Origin: Oscillatoria sp. Prado101 | Lineage (GTDB): Bacteria; Cyanobacteriota; Cyanobacteriia; Cyanobacteriales; Oscillatoriaceae | Assembly (NCBI GenBank): GCA_025454445.1 | Contig: JALOOK010000058.1 | Coordinates: forward strand, 1-12,495 | Length of the DNA: 12,495 bases | Direction: 5' to 3' | Shown here: one piece after another, positions 6,004 to 12,495 of the stretch | Numbering within the stretch: the stretch's first letter is position 1 | Layout of the letters: each line of letters begins with the position of its first letter | Translations under genes and position numbers: made by a program | Notes under the pieces: generated by a model | Database searches by the model: none | Told to the model about the DNA's origin: nothing | The model's input: the letters and a program-made list of their open reading frames with translations, nothing else

Positions 6004-8196
6004 ATGATTGGGACTGTCTGGTACAAGCGATTTCAGTCAGCGCTCAGGATGGGTTCTGTATCCCCCTACATCCCTGTGGCATTATCGATCTGTGTGGGCA
6101 GCGGACTGTCCCTGGTGGCGTCCACAATCGTCTGGAAGTGGGAATTGGAAAGCCTGCAGGCAGAATTCCAGCGACAGGCTGACAACCTGGCCACAACTCT
6201 GGATCGCAAGATAGACGAATATTTGCAAATTCCCCGATCCCTTGGCACTTTCTACGACGCCTCCCCTGCTGAGCTGAACCGGCAAAGCGTCAGGGAGTTT
6301 GCCCAGCTGTTCCTATCTCGCTACCCCGGTATCTTTTCAATGGGTTTGACAAAGCGTGTGAGAAACGAGGAGCGAGAAGCCTACGAGGAAAGCATTAAGC
6401 GAGAGGGCTTTCCTAATTTTAGCATCCTCGAGCGAAGTCCGAAAGGAAAGTTGGTTCCGGCCAAAGATCGCCCGGAATATTTAGCAATTACCTACATCGA
6501 GCCGCTGGAGAAGCGGAAGATGATATTGGGTTACGATGTCACCGTGGAACCGGAGCGCAAAGCAGCAATGGAGAAAGCGCGGGACACAGGAGAAATGGCC
6601 GGAACCGAACGGGTGATTTTGGCTACTGGGGACGCTGCTTTTCTACTTTACAGGCCAATTTACAGCAAAGGCAGCCCAAAAGACACCCTGACAGATCGCC
6701 GCGATTCCTTTGAGGGGTATGCTTTCAGCGTTTTCGCACTTACAGATGTGATGAAATACTCTCTGCAAGGACTGAAAACGGGGCACATTGACTTTTACCT
6801 TTTCGATGAATCGGCTGCAGCTGACAATCGATTTTTGGTATTTTATGATTCTAGCAGGCAGCAGGTAATAGAAGACCCAAAGCAAAAGAAACCTGCTAAT
6901 TTTGCTGCTAGTGGGCTGCTCTGCCAGAATCAAACGGCTTGCACGCATACCTTCCAGGTCGCAGACCGGCAGTGGTCACTTGTGACTGTGCCTACGCGGG
7001 CGTTTACAGGTCTGCAAATTTACTGGAGAGCCGGCTCCACACTGGCAATCGGGTTAATCCTGACTGGCTCTATAGCAGCTTACCTGTTGATTTCGCTGCG
7101 CCACACTACTCGAGTGGAACAACTTGTACAGGAACGCACCGAGCAAGCCGAAAAGCTGAGTCAAACTCTGCGCGAACTGAAGCAAACCCAGGTGCAGCTG
7201 ATTCAAAGTGAAAAGATGTCGAGCCTGGGGCAGTTAGTGGCGGGAATAGCCCATGAAATCAACAACCCGGTCAACTTTATCTACGGAAATATCACTCACG
7301 CCAATAACTACACTCGCAAGTTGCTGGAACACCTCCGCCTCTACCAGCAGGATCACTCCCACCCTTCTGCGGAGATTGAGAAACACGCCGAGGATATAGA
7401 TTTAGATTTCCTGAGCGAGGATCTGCCGAAAATACTGTCCTCGATGAAAGTGGGGGCGGAACGCATCCGGGAGATTGTGCTTTCGCTGCGCAATTTCTCG
7501 CGCCTGGATGAAGCGGAGATGAAATCGGTGGATCTCCATGAAGGCATTGACAGTACGTTGCTGATTTTGCAAAATCGCCTAAAAGCTAAGTCCGGGAAGC
7601 AGCCTGATATTCTGGTGGTTAAGGAGTACGGCAATTTGCCGAATGTGGAGTGCTACGCGGGACAGCTCAATCAAGTGTTTATGAATATTCTCAGCAATGC
7701 GATAGATGCTTTGGAAATGGGTCAGGGGGCATCGGGCGTGGAGAATGGGAAAAATGCCCCACGATCTGCGCCAGACGAGCAATGGCCAACCATTTGGATT
7801 CGCACCGAGGTGGCGAATGGGGCATTGGAAATGGGGCATGGGGGAGAAGAAAAATTCCCCTGCCCAATGCGAGCGTGCCCAATGCTGGCTGCCCGTTGCC
7901 TGACGCCCAATTGCTATGTTCGGATTGCGATTGCTGATAATGGTCCGGGCATCCCGGAGGCGCTGCTCTTGCGGATATTTGACCCCTTTTTTACCACCAA
8001 GCCGGTGGGGAAAGGGACGGGACTGGGACTGTCCATCAGCTATCAAATTGTGGTTGACAAACACGGCGGCAAGTTGGAGTGTATTTCTACGCTTGGAAAG
8101 GGAACAGAGTTTTTGATTGAAATTCCCGTGCGCCAAAGTTGCAGGGGTTCTGCCGGTCGGATTTCAGCGGATCTCCCTTCTTTTTCCGCAGGCTGA
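6004..8196 (+). CDS. CHASE-domain sensor histidine kinase
   Basis: A 730-residue membrane sensor kinase. Membrane segments lie at about 22-44 and 340-365; between them is a CHASE-type extracytoplasmic domain (about 75-300; SMGLTKRV, then ILGYDVTVEPERKAAMEKA, then FLLYRPIY) expected to bind a small ligand. A short coiled coil (365-402) joins it to the HisKA dimer with phospho-acceptor H417 in GIAHEINNPVNF. The HATPase domain has N-box N561/N565, DNGPGI (645-650), FDPFFTTKPVGKGTGLGLSI (659-678) and HGGKLECIS. The family (HisKA plus HATPase with GIAHEINNP) is very common in cyanobacteria. Two extra low-complexity segments, 571-594 and 607-635, flank a short conserved strand, PTIWIRTEVANG, between N-box and D-box; they look like in-frame repeat insertions. 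There is no receiver domain and no adjacent regulator, so this is an orphan kinase. ATG 6004 is preferred over ATG 6049, which would cut close to the first membrane segment. Confidence 0.95.
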   Translation: MIGTVWYKRFQSALRMGSVSPYIPVALSICVGSGLSLVASTIVWKWELESLQAEFQRQADNLATTLDRKIDEYLQIPRSLGTFYDASPAELNRQSVREFAQLFLSRYPGIFSMGLTKRVRNEEREAYEESIKREGFPNFSILERSPKGKLVPAKDRPEYLAITYIEPLEKRKMILGYDVTVEPERKAAMEKARDTGEMAGTERVILATGDAAFLLYRPIYSKGSPKDTLTDRRDSFEGYAFSVFALTDVMKYSLQGLKTGHIDFYLFDESAAADNRFLVFYDSSRQQVIEDPKQKKPANFAASGLLCQNQTACTHTFQVADRQWSLVTVPTRAFTGLQIYWRAGSTLAIGLILTGSIAAYLLISLRHTTRVEQLVQERTEQAEKLSQTLRELKQTQVQLIQSEKMSSLGQLVAGIAHEINNPVNFIYGNITHANNYTRKLLEHLRLYQQDHSHPSAEIEKHAEDIDLDFLSEDLPKILSSMKVGAERIREIVLSLRNFSRLDEAEMKSVDLHEGIDSTLLILQNRLKAKSGKQPDILVVKEYGNLPNVECYAGQLNQVFMNILSNAIDALEMGQGASGVENGKNAPRSAPDEQWPTIWIRTEVANGALEMGHGGEEKFPCPMRACPMLAARCLTPNCYVRIAIADNGPGIPEALLLRIFDPFFTTKPVGKGTGLGLSISYQIVVDKHGGKLECISTLGKGTEFLIEIPVRQSCRGSAGRISADLPSFSAG
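7714..7908 (+). repeat. Two in-frame repeat-like insertions within the histidine kinase ATPase domain
   Basis: Segments 7714-7785 and 7822-7908 are rich in ATGGGG/GGGCATGG-type words. They contain a shared near-repeat, seen as ALEMGQG at residues 569-575 and ALEMGHG at 607-613. They interrupt an ATPase domain whose flanking motifs are normal. Both segments are multiples of three (72 and 87 bases) and contain no stop. Insertion of such repeats into genes is a recurrent feature of cyanobacteria; the precise boundaries are estimated from expected family alignment. Confidence 0.6.
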
Positions 8197-8249
8197 TCGC
8201 CTCCTTTATGCCGGTTGCACTCGCCCGCAGGATGGATTACAATTTGGTG

Positions 8250-8271
8250 AAAGCTTCCTGGTGGGAGCTTT
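8250..8271 (+). terminator. Hairpin downstream of the histidine kinase
   Basis: AAAGCTTCC (8250-8258) pairs with GGGAGCTTT (8263-8271) over nine positions, one of them G-U, around the loop TGGT. It starts 53 bases after the kinase stop. No U-tract follows, so intrinsic termination is doubtful. Confidence 0.35.
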
Positions 8272-8474
8272 GGGAGCTACAGCATCGCCGGCAGATGAGG
8301 TTGACCCATTGCCAAAATGGCCGCTTTCTGCTAAAGAAGGTTTGCGGGGCGAGCACCGGCACACCTCAGGCGTCGCGTGTGGCGCGAAGAACCAGGCACC
8401 CAACCCCAATCCCGCACGCGGCGAGGGGCTAGGATATTTCGGGCTGGCGCACTTTGGAACGCGAATTTTTGCGG

Positions 8475-8480
8475 TAGAAT
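8475..8480 (+). promoter_or_regulatory. Candidate -10 box for DAHP synthase
   Basis: TAGAAT lies 29 bases before the ATG at 8510, with a weak TTTGGA (8453-8458) 16 bases upstream as a possible -35. AGGA (8496-8499) is a plausible ribosome-binding site 10 bases before the start. Confidence 0.35.
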
Positions 8481-8509
8481 AGGAAAATACCAATCAGGAA
8501 ACCTGACTC

Positions 8510-9574
8510 ATGGAAATAAAACTCTTTGACGCTCACATTCAAAAATCCCAGGTTTTGCAACCGCCGGCAGAAATCAAAGCCAAATTGCCGCTGACAGATT
8601 TGGCAGAGAAAACCGTTTTGAAATACAGGAATGAAATAGAAGATATCCTTGAAGGCAAAGACTCCCGGAAATTTATCGTGGTTGGGCCTTGCTCCATACA
8701 CGACATCACAGCCGCAGAAGAGTACGCAGCTAAATTAAAGGAACTTGCGTATCGAGTTAGGGATAAGTTCTTGCTAATCATGAGAGTTTACTTTGAGAAG
8801 CCAAGGACAACTGTGGGTTGGAAGGGATTAATTAACGACCCCGATATGGACGATTCTTTTCACATAGAGAAGGGGCTAGAAATGGCCAGAAGCATGCTGT
8901 TAAAACTAGCAGAAATGGGACTGCCGGCGGCGACAGAAGCCCTCGACCCTATAGTGCCCCAGTACATTGGCGAACTGATTTCATGGTCGGCGATAGGAGC
9001 TCGCACGACCGAATCGCAAACGCACCGGGAAATGGCCAGCGGGCTGTCTATGCCGGTGGGCTTTAAAAATGGCACAGATGGCAATATAGAAGTGGCTCTC
9101 AATGCCATGAAATCGGCGAAAGAACCTCACAATTTTCTGGGTATTAACCAAGAGGGACAGGTCAGCATATTTCAAACCACGGGCAATGTTTACGGGCACA
9201 TTATCCTGCGCGGGGGTGGGGGGCAGCCTAACTACGATGCGGCGACGGTTAAAAAAGTGGAAGAAAAATTAAAGGCGGCCAATTTGCCCACTAATGTAGT
9301 AATCGACTGCAGCCACGGAAATTCCAACAAAGACTACAAACGCCAGAGCGCTGTATTTGAAGATGTCATCGGGCAAATAGCGTCGGGGGACACATCAATT
9401 GTTGGATTGATGCTGGAATCTAATTTGTGTGAGGGCAACCAACCCCTGACGGGGGAGGGGCGGGCGCAATTAAAATATGGCGTTTCTGTAACCGATCCCT
9501 GTATTGGCTGGGAGGAAACAGAAAAGCTTATTTTGGCCGCTTGGGAAAAACTGAGTAAACCAACCAATTATTGA
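8510..9574 (+). CDS. aroG: 3-deoxy-7-phosphoheptulonate (DAHP) synthase, class I AroG/AroF/AroH type
   Basis: First enzyme of the shikimate pathway: condenses phosphoenolpyruvate and erythrose 4-phosphate to DAHP in the cytoplasm, committing carbon to aromatic amino acids. The 354-residue length matches E. coli AroG. Metal ligands align as C61 (VVGPCSIHD), H269 (DCSHGNSNKDYKRQS), E303 (MLESNL) and D329 (SVTDPCIGW). Substrate-binding motifs MRVYFEKPRTTVGWKG (91-106), GARTTESQTHREMASG (163-178) and GFKNGTDG (184-191) are intact. P150 and S180, positions at which feedback-resistant AroG mutations occur, are both present, so allosteric control by an aromatic amino acid is possible. The AroF/G/H subtype, and hence the effector, cannot be fixed from this sequence alone. 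ATG 8510 has AGGA upstream. No other shikimate gene is adjacent. A strong palindrome follows within 50 bases. Confidence 0.96.
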   Translation: MEIKLFDAHIQKSQVLQPPAEIKAKLPLTDLAEKTVLKYRNEIEDILEGKDSRKFIVVGPCSIHDITAAEEYAAKLKELAYRVRDKFLLIMRVYFEKPRTTVGWKGLINDPDMDDSFHIEKGLEMARSMLLKLAEMGLPAATEALDPIVPQYIGELISWSAIGARTTESQTHREMASGLSMPVGFKNGTDGNIEVALNAMKSAKEPHNFLGINQEGQVSIFQTTGNVYGHIILRGGGGQPNYDAATVKKVEEKLKAANLPTNVVIDCSHGNSNKDYKRQSAVFEDVIGQIASGDTSIVGLMLESNLCEGNQPLTGEGRAQLKYGVSVTDPCIGWEETEKLILAAWEKLSKPTNY

Positions 9575-9576
9575 GT

Positions 9577-9647
9577 TGGCCAGAAACCGGGTTTCTTGAA
9601 GAAAACCGGTGGCCAGAAACCGGGTTTCTTGAAGAAACCCGGTTTCT
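9577..9647. repeat. Duplicated GAAACCGGGTTTC palindrome after DAHP synthase
   Basis: A 28-base direct repeat starting TGGCCAGAAACC occurs at 9577-9604 and 9610-9637. The second copy continues into a perfect 33-nt palindrome: AGAAACCGGGTTTCTT (9615-9630) and AAGAAACCCGGTTTCT (9632-9647) around one base. It begins two bases after the aroG stop. It could terminate or stabilise the aroG transcript, although no long U-tract follows, and it belongs to the dispersed family seen at 229-259 and 3012-3047. Confidence 0.85.
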
Positions 9648-9722
9648 TACTCCCAATTTTGCCACGATTCCCTGAAAAATGGTTGAATTATCAGATAAAA
9701 GAGCTATTCAGGATTTACAGCC

Positions 9723-10844
9723 ATGCCTAAACGCATTTCTCGCCGGCAGTTTCTCAAACAGGCTCAAGCAGCTATTCTGGGTTTTTCCACTTTCAGTGCT
9801 GCTAGCTTGGCGGGCAATTCTCAAGCTTCCGGACAGTGGAAACCCAGCGCCGCTCCAGAAAAATTGATTGCTAACCTTGAAAGCCGAATCCCTCAACTGA
9901 TGGAAGACGCCGGCGTTCCTGGTGCTGCGGTAGCGGCGGTGAGAGACGGCGAGATTTTCTGGAGTCGGGGGTTCGGCGTCAAAAATGCAGATACTGAAGC
10001 GCCGATGAGCGCGGATACTGTATTCGCCGCCGCTTCCTTGAGCAAGCCGGTTTTTGCATATGCGGTTCTCAAAATGTGCGAGCGGGGCGAACTCAACCTC
10101 GACATTCCCTTAACACACTATACTGATAAACCTTACATTTATGACCGCCGAATCGAAAAAATCACGGCGCGGATGGTGCTGTCTCACACGACAGGATTCC
10201 CCAACTGGAGCGGGGACGACCCAGTGTGGATCGACTTCACGCCTGGAAGCAGATTTAGCTATTCTAGCGAAGGATTTCTCTATTTGCAAACTGTTGTGGA
10301 GCGCCTGACTGGAGAGCCGCTAAATGATTATATGACTCGCAATGTATTCGCGCCCCTCGGCATGAACAGCAGCAGCTATGTCTGGAAGCAGTCGTACCAA
10401 TTATCAGCGGCAAATGGTCACGACCGCGAGGGCAACCCAGACCCTCTGAGCAAACCGAAACAGGCAAATTCTGCCGGCAGCTTGCGCACAACTGCCACCG
10501 ACTACGCTAAATTTTTGCTCGCCATGATTGAGCAGGCTTCCAGTGACCATTTTCGGCTCAGTGAAGAAAGCTTGAATAACATGCTGCGAGAAAATGTTAA
10601 AATTAGTCAGTCCCTTGGCTGGGGGCTGGGCTGGGGATTGGAACACACCGGAATGGGCGATTTTTTCTGGCACTGGGGGGACGGCACCATTTTCAAAAGT
10701 TTCACCCTGGCTTCCCGCAGACTCAAAACCGGCATCGTCATCTTGACTAATGGCCAAAATGGACTGTTAATCGGTGAAGATATTGTCGGCATGGCAGTGG
10801 GGGGCAAGCATCCCGCATTTGATTTTTCTATGATACAATATTAA
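9723..10844 (+). CDS. Tat-exported serine hydrolase, beta-lactamase (class C-like) family
   Basis: A 373-residue member of the penicillin-binding-protein/class C beta-lactamase-like serine hydrolases (COG1680 type). The N-terminus carries a textbook twin-arginine signal, SRRQFLK (6-12), then a short hydrophobic stretch (16-30), so it should be exported folded. The SxxK motif is SLSK (S105 nucleophile, K108). The second motif is YSS (180-182) where Y-S-N is usual. The third is HWG (317-319), equivalent to KTG/HxG. Conserved family phrases MVLSHTTGFP (151-160), FTPGSRFSYSSEGFLYLQ (172-189) and NVFAPLGM (207-214) are present. Members include D-amino-peptidases, esterases and genuine lactamases, so the substrate is unknown and antibiotic resistance should not be assumed. 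ATG 9723 starts the complete signal peptide. The stop codon lies inside the 16-mer repeat at 10842-10857. Confidence 0.93.
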   Translation: MPKRISRRQFLKQAQAAILGFSTFSAASLAGNSQASGQWKPSAAPEKLIANLESRIPQLMEDAGVPGAAVAAVRDGEIFWSRGFGVKNADTEAPMSADTVFAAASLSKPVFAYAVLKMCERGELNLDIPLTHYTDKPYIYDRRIEKITARMVLSHTTGFPNWSGDDPVWIDFTPGSRFSYSSEGFLYLQTVVERLTGEPLNDYMTRNVFAPLGMNSSSYVWKQSYQLSAANGHDREGNPDPLSKPKQANSAGSLRTTATDYAKFLLAMIEQASSDHFRLSEESLNNMLRENVKISQSLGWGLGWGLEHTGMGDFFWHWGDGTIFKSFTLASRRLKTGIVILTNGQNGLLIGEDIVGMAVGGKHPAFDFSMIQY

Positions 10845-10857
10845 CTAAAGTTGCTAC
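10842..10857 (-). repeat. 16-mer GTAGCAACTTTAGTTA, copy 2 (overlaps a stop codon)
   Basis: TAACTAAAGTTGCTAC on the plus strand is the exact reverse complement of 5896-5911. Its first three bases are the stop codon of the serine hydrolase. On the minus strand the GGGATC-type block of the adjacent repeat ends 20 bases before this 16-mer, nearly the same spacing as copy 1 (19). Confidence 0.8.
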
Positions 10858-10877
10858 GAGCGCAGTGACTCAGGTGA

Positions 10878-10918
10878 GATCCCCCCCTACCCCCCTTCAA
10901 AAGGGGTTTTCGGGGATT
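10878..10918 (+). terminator. Poly-C/poly-G hairpin with U-tract after the serine hydrolase
   Basis: CCCCTT (10892-10897) pairs with AAGGGG (10901-10906) across a CAA loop and is followed by TTTT (10907-10910), an intrinsic-terminator shape. Outer GATCCCC (10878-10884) and GGGGATT (10912-10918) can extend it with one G-U pair. It is 34 bases past the stop codon. It is also a shortened relative of the nested repeat at 5799-5876. Confidence 0.55.
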
Positions 10919-10995
10919 GCGGTGTGGCGCGAGTGCCTGGAAACGGAGGTGATAGAAGGTGTTGCTGGGAACATTTTTATGGCGGTTGTTAGAAG

Positions 10996-11028
10996 TATAC
11001 TAGATAGTAGGGGGTGCGGCGAGGCACC
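10996..11028 (+). promoter_or_regulatory. Candidate -10 box and 5'-leader hairpin for the ankyrin gene
   Basis: TATACT (10996-11001) lies about 50 bases before the ATG at 11051; no good -35 is seen. A start about 7 bases downstream would put the hairpin GGTGC (11013-11017)/GCACC (11024-11028) near the 5' end of the mRNA. A role for the hairpin is inferred only. Confidence 0.3.
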
Positions 11029-11050
11029 TTTGTGATCTGAGGTGAGGAAG

Positions 11051-11755
11051 ATGGATTTATTTGAGGCCAGCCAAGTAGGGGATATCGCTAAGGTTCGGGA
11101 ACGGATTGAGGCGGGGGTGGATGTGAATGCCAGAGACAATTTTGGCAGGACGTCACTGATGCAAGCTGCGCGGGAGGGACGCGCCGAGATTGTGCGAGTC
11201 CTGATCGCGGCTGGGGCAAATGTGAGTGCATTTGACAACCGCGAGGTGACAGCGCTAATGAAGGCGGTTGCGGCTTATAAGGCGAACAGCGAAACAGTGC
11301 GAACTCTAATCGAAGCCGGCGCAGACGTCAATGCCAAGGACGAAAATGGCAAAACTGCTTTGCTTTATGCGGCTGAGCGGGGTCACGCGGATGTGGTGCG
11401 AGCGCTGATATATGCCGGTGCGGATGTGAATGCCAAAGCTGAAAAAATGGCAGTTGGCTGGAACAGAACCGCTTTGATGTATGCTGCTTTACAGGGTCAC
11501 ACTGAGGTTGTGCGGGCGCTGATAGATGCCGGCGCGGATGTGAATGCCAAAAACTCGCGCGGCGAAACAGCTCTCCTGTGGGCTGCGGCGGAAGGTCACG
11601 AGGATATTGTGCGGCTTTTAATCGCTGCTGGGGCGGATGTGAATGCCAAAAACGCGGACGGCGAGACAGCTGTTTCAGTTGCTGCAATTGAGGACTGCAC
11701 CGAAACCGTCCAGCTTCTCTGTCAAGCAGGCGCGGATGGGTGTCCGATTGGCTGA
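11051..11755 (+). CDS. Ankyrin-repeat protein
   Basis: A 234-residue protein made almost wholly of about seven ankyrin repeats, a helix-loop-helix scaffold for protein binding; the partner is unknown. Repeats run roughly 1-30 (capping), 31-63, 64-98, 99-131, 138-169, 170-202 and 203-231. The consensus G-TAL-YAA-GH-EVVRALI-AGADVNAK is clear in most units. Repeat 3 has extra residues (AYKANSE) and a short insertion (EKMAVGWN) precedes repeat 5. There is no signal peptide or membrane segment, so it is probably cytoplasmic. ATG 11051 is chosen over GTG 11042 because AGGTGA (11040-11045) sits five bases before it and MDLFEASQVGD begins a normal capping helix. DNA of successive units is strongly alike (GCGGATGTGAATGCCAA recurs), pointing to recent internal duplication. 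The C-terminus ends soon after the last repeat. Confidence 0.93.
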   Translation: MDLFEASQVGDIAKVRERIEAGVDVNARDNFGRTSLMQAAREGRAEIVRVLIAAGANVSAFDNREVTALMKAVAAYKANSETVRTLIEAGADVNAKDENGKTALLYAAERGHADVVRALIYAGADVNAKAEKMAVGWNRTALMYAALQGHTEVVRALIDAGADVNAKNSRGETALLWAAAEGHEDIVRLLIAAGADVNAKNADGETAVSVAAIEDCTETVQLLCQAGADGCPIG

Positions 11756-11858
11756 AGCAGAACACCGGCTGATTTTTGGCATCCGCCATTCTATCAAGTC
11801 GGGTTAATTGCCGACAATTAATTTTGCCCCCAGATGGGGACTGAGGCGCCATAACCTT

Positions 11859-11915
11859 TAGGGTGCGCTATCAATAACGCACCCTATTGCTGATTGCGAT
11901 AGGCAGCAGGGTGCG
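11859..11915. repeat. GGGTGCG inverted repeats with two competing pairings
   Basis: TAGGGTGCG (11859-11867) pairs exactly with CGCACCCTA (11878-11886). A second GGGTGCG (11909-11915) can instead pair with CGCACCC (11878-11884), helped by TATTGC/GCGATA with one wobble. It lies between the ankyrin gene (stop 11755) and the membrane-protein gene (start 11968), so it could be a terminator or a leader structure. GGGTGCG hairpins are widespread repeats in cyanobacteria, which makes a simple repeat origin likely. Confidence 0.65.
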
Positions 11916-11967
11916 TCAGGTGCTACTATTATTGGCTGAACTGCATCCATCTCAAAGTTGCCTTGGC

Positions 11968-12495
11968 ATGAAATTTACACTTTCTGTTTTCCCCTGGAAA
12001 ATTACTAAAGCCCTGACCGGCGCGGTATTATTTTTTACTTCTGCTGGCATCGCTGTCCAGTTGGCTAAGTACCGCCTTAACTATCGCGCCAGATGGTTTA
12101 ATTTATTTAACCTCGACCAGGAACTCAATTATCCTTCTTGGTACGCCTCGTTCACCTTGGCTTTTTGTTCCCTGCTTCTCGCCGCGATTGCCTCTGCAAA
12201 GAAGCGGGATGGCGACCGCTATTTTCGCCACTGGAAAAAATTGTCCCTAATTTTCCTTTTTCTCTCGGTTGATGAAGCGATGAGCATTCACGAACTTTTA
12301 ATCAGTCGCGATCTGAGACATTTACTGCATGCGGGCGGGATATTTTACTACGTTTGGGTGATACCGGCAACCATTTTTGTCGCCGTTGTTGGCCTGTCTT
12401 ATCTCAAGTTTATCATTGATTTACCTCGGCAAATTAGGCTCCTGTTTCTGATTGCCGGTGGCATTTATGTTGGCGGGGCACTTGGCATGGAAATG
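11968..12495 (+). CDS. Polytopic membrane protein, N-terminal 176 residues (cut by the window edge)
   Basis: From ATG 11968 the frame stays open for 176 codons to the last base, so the gene is incomplete at its 3' end. I do not recognise a named family. Hydrophobic segments are visible at about residues 17-33 (LTGAVLFFTSAGIAVQL), 66-83 (ASFTLAFCSLLLAAIASA), 99-112, 131-151 (FYYVWVIPATIFVAVVGLSY) and 162-176, so at least five membrane spans are likely. The third contains the polar motif VDEAMSIHELL, acidic and histidine residues within the membrane, followed by RDLRHLLHAGG; this hints at a metal or proton site but no function can be assigned. The pattern of Asp, Ser and His in spans distantly recalls CREST-type membrane hydrolases, a weak guess. 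No clear Shine-Dalgarno precedes the ATG, so an alternative start is possible. Confidence 0.75.
   Translation, partial: MKFTLSVFPWKITKALTGAVLFFTSAGIAVQLAKYRLNYRARWFNLFNLDQELNYPSWYASFTLAFCSLLLAAIASAKKRDGDRYFRHWKKLSLIFLFLSVDEAMSIHELLISRDLRHLLHAGGIFYYVWVIPATIFVAVVGLSYLKFIIDLPRQIRLLFLIAGGIYVGGALGMEM

Larger units (their letters stand above)
8197..8509. other. Intergenic region between histidine kinase and DAHP synthase
   Basis: This 313-bp stretch holds no gene I can support. One hairpin follows the kinase stop (8250-8271) and a possible promoter lies near the next gene (8475-8480). The middle is GC-rich with CGCG-containing words (8367-8395). A frame open across the end of the kinase and this gap has low-complexity, unrecognisable content. 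Confidence 0.6.

Noticed and set aside
7579..8136. Minus-strand open frame opposite the histidine kinase ATPase domain
   Set aside because: It overlaps the essential N, D, F and G boxes of the kinase on the other strand and resembles translated repeat DNA.
8117..8482. Plus-strand frame spanning the kinase 3' end and the following gap
   Set aside because: It overlaps the kinase in another frame, has no ribosome-binding site or recognisable domain, and ends in low-complexity sequence.
9723..10844. Calling the hydrolase an antibiotic-resistance beta-lactamase
   Set aside because: The family is broad, the YSN motif is altered, and there is no resistance-gene context.
11328..11852. Minus-strand frame opposite the ankyrin repeats
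   Set aside because: It is a periodic His/Pro/Gln-rich shadow of the ankyrin repeat DNA.
1..12495. tRNA, rRNA, transposase or integrase genes
   Set aside because: I scanned for characteristic motifs and saw none; the mobile-looking elements here are short repeats without a transposase.

Overview
The window looks like the chromosome of a filamentous cyanobacterium of the Oscillatoria/Microcoleus type. This is inferred from gene content (a kinase fused to a periplasmic-binding-type sensor, a CHASE histidine kinase, a DUF1611/epimerase pair), one HIP1 octamer GCGATCGC at 3195-3202, and intergenic DNA crowded with short palindromic repeats (GAAACCGGGTTTC, GGGC-loop-GCCC, poly-C/poly-G blocks, GGGTGCG). 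The genus is not proven. Seven genes are well supported: six complete and one cut by the right edge.

Layout. Bases 1-672 hold no convincing gene: dispersed hairpin repeats (1-260), then a GC-rich, structure-rich stretch. At 673-2886 (+) is a membrane-anchored Ser/Thr kinase with an N-terminal zinc ribbon and an extracytoplasmic PhnD-like domain. It converges on two minus-strand genes: a DUF1611 P-loop protein (3098-4150) and an enolase-superfamily dipeptide epimerase or N-acyl-glutamate racemase (4629-5672). Between these two lies an array of thirteen 27-bp units (4251-4601). A divergent intergenic region with nested poly-C/poly-G inverted repeats leads to an orphan CHASE-domain histidine kinase (6004-8196, +). 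Then come a class I DAHP synthase (8510-9574, +), a Tat-exported serine beta-lactamase-like hydrolase (9723-10844, +), an ankyrin-repeat protein (11051-11755, +) and the N-terminal part of an unrecognised polytopic membrane protein (11968 to the edge, +).

How the genes relate. The clearest functional link is the DUF1611/epimerase pair, which matches the DgcN/DgcA pair described for D-glutamate catabolism and also the older idea of muropeptide (L-Ala-D-Glu) recycling. The two kinases are independent sensory inputs with no adjacent response regulator. DAHP synthase begins aromatic amino-acid synthesis and has no pathway neighbour here. The plus-strand genes are separated by 148-330 bp gaps holding inverted repeats, so they are probably separate transcription units.

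Most unusual points: the 27-bp array separating a functional pair, whose hairpin loop varies while the stem is kept; a family of near-perfect palindromes with paired changes in both arms; two copies of a composite element sharing the 16-mer GTAGCAACTTTAGTTA in opposite orientation around the 6-10.8 kb block; two repeat-derived in-frame insertions inside the histidine kinase ATPase domain; and mutually exclusive stems in two intergenic regions. No complete, previously undescribed multi-gene system can be claimed from the sequence alone.
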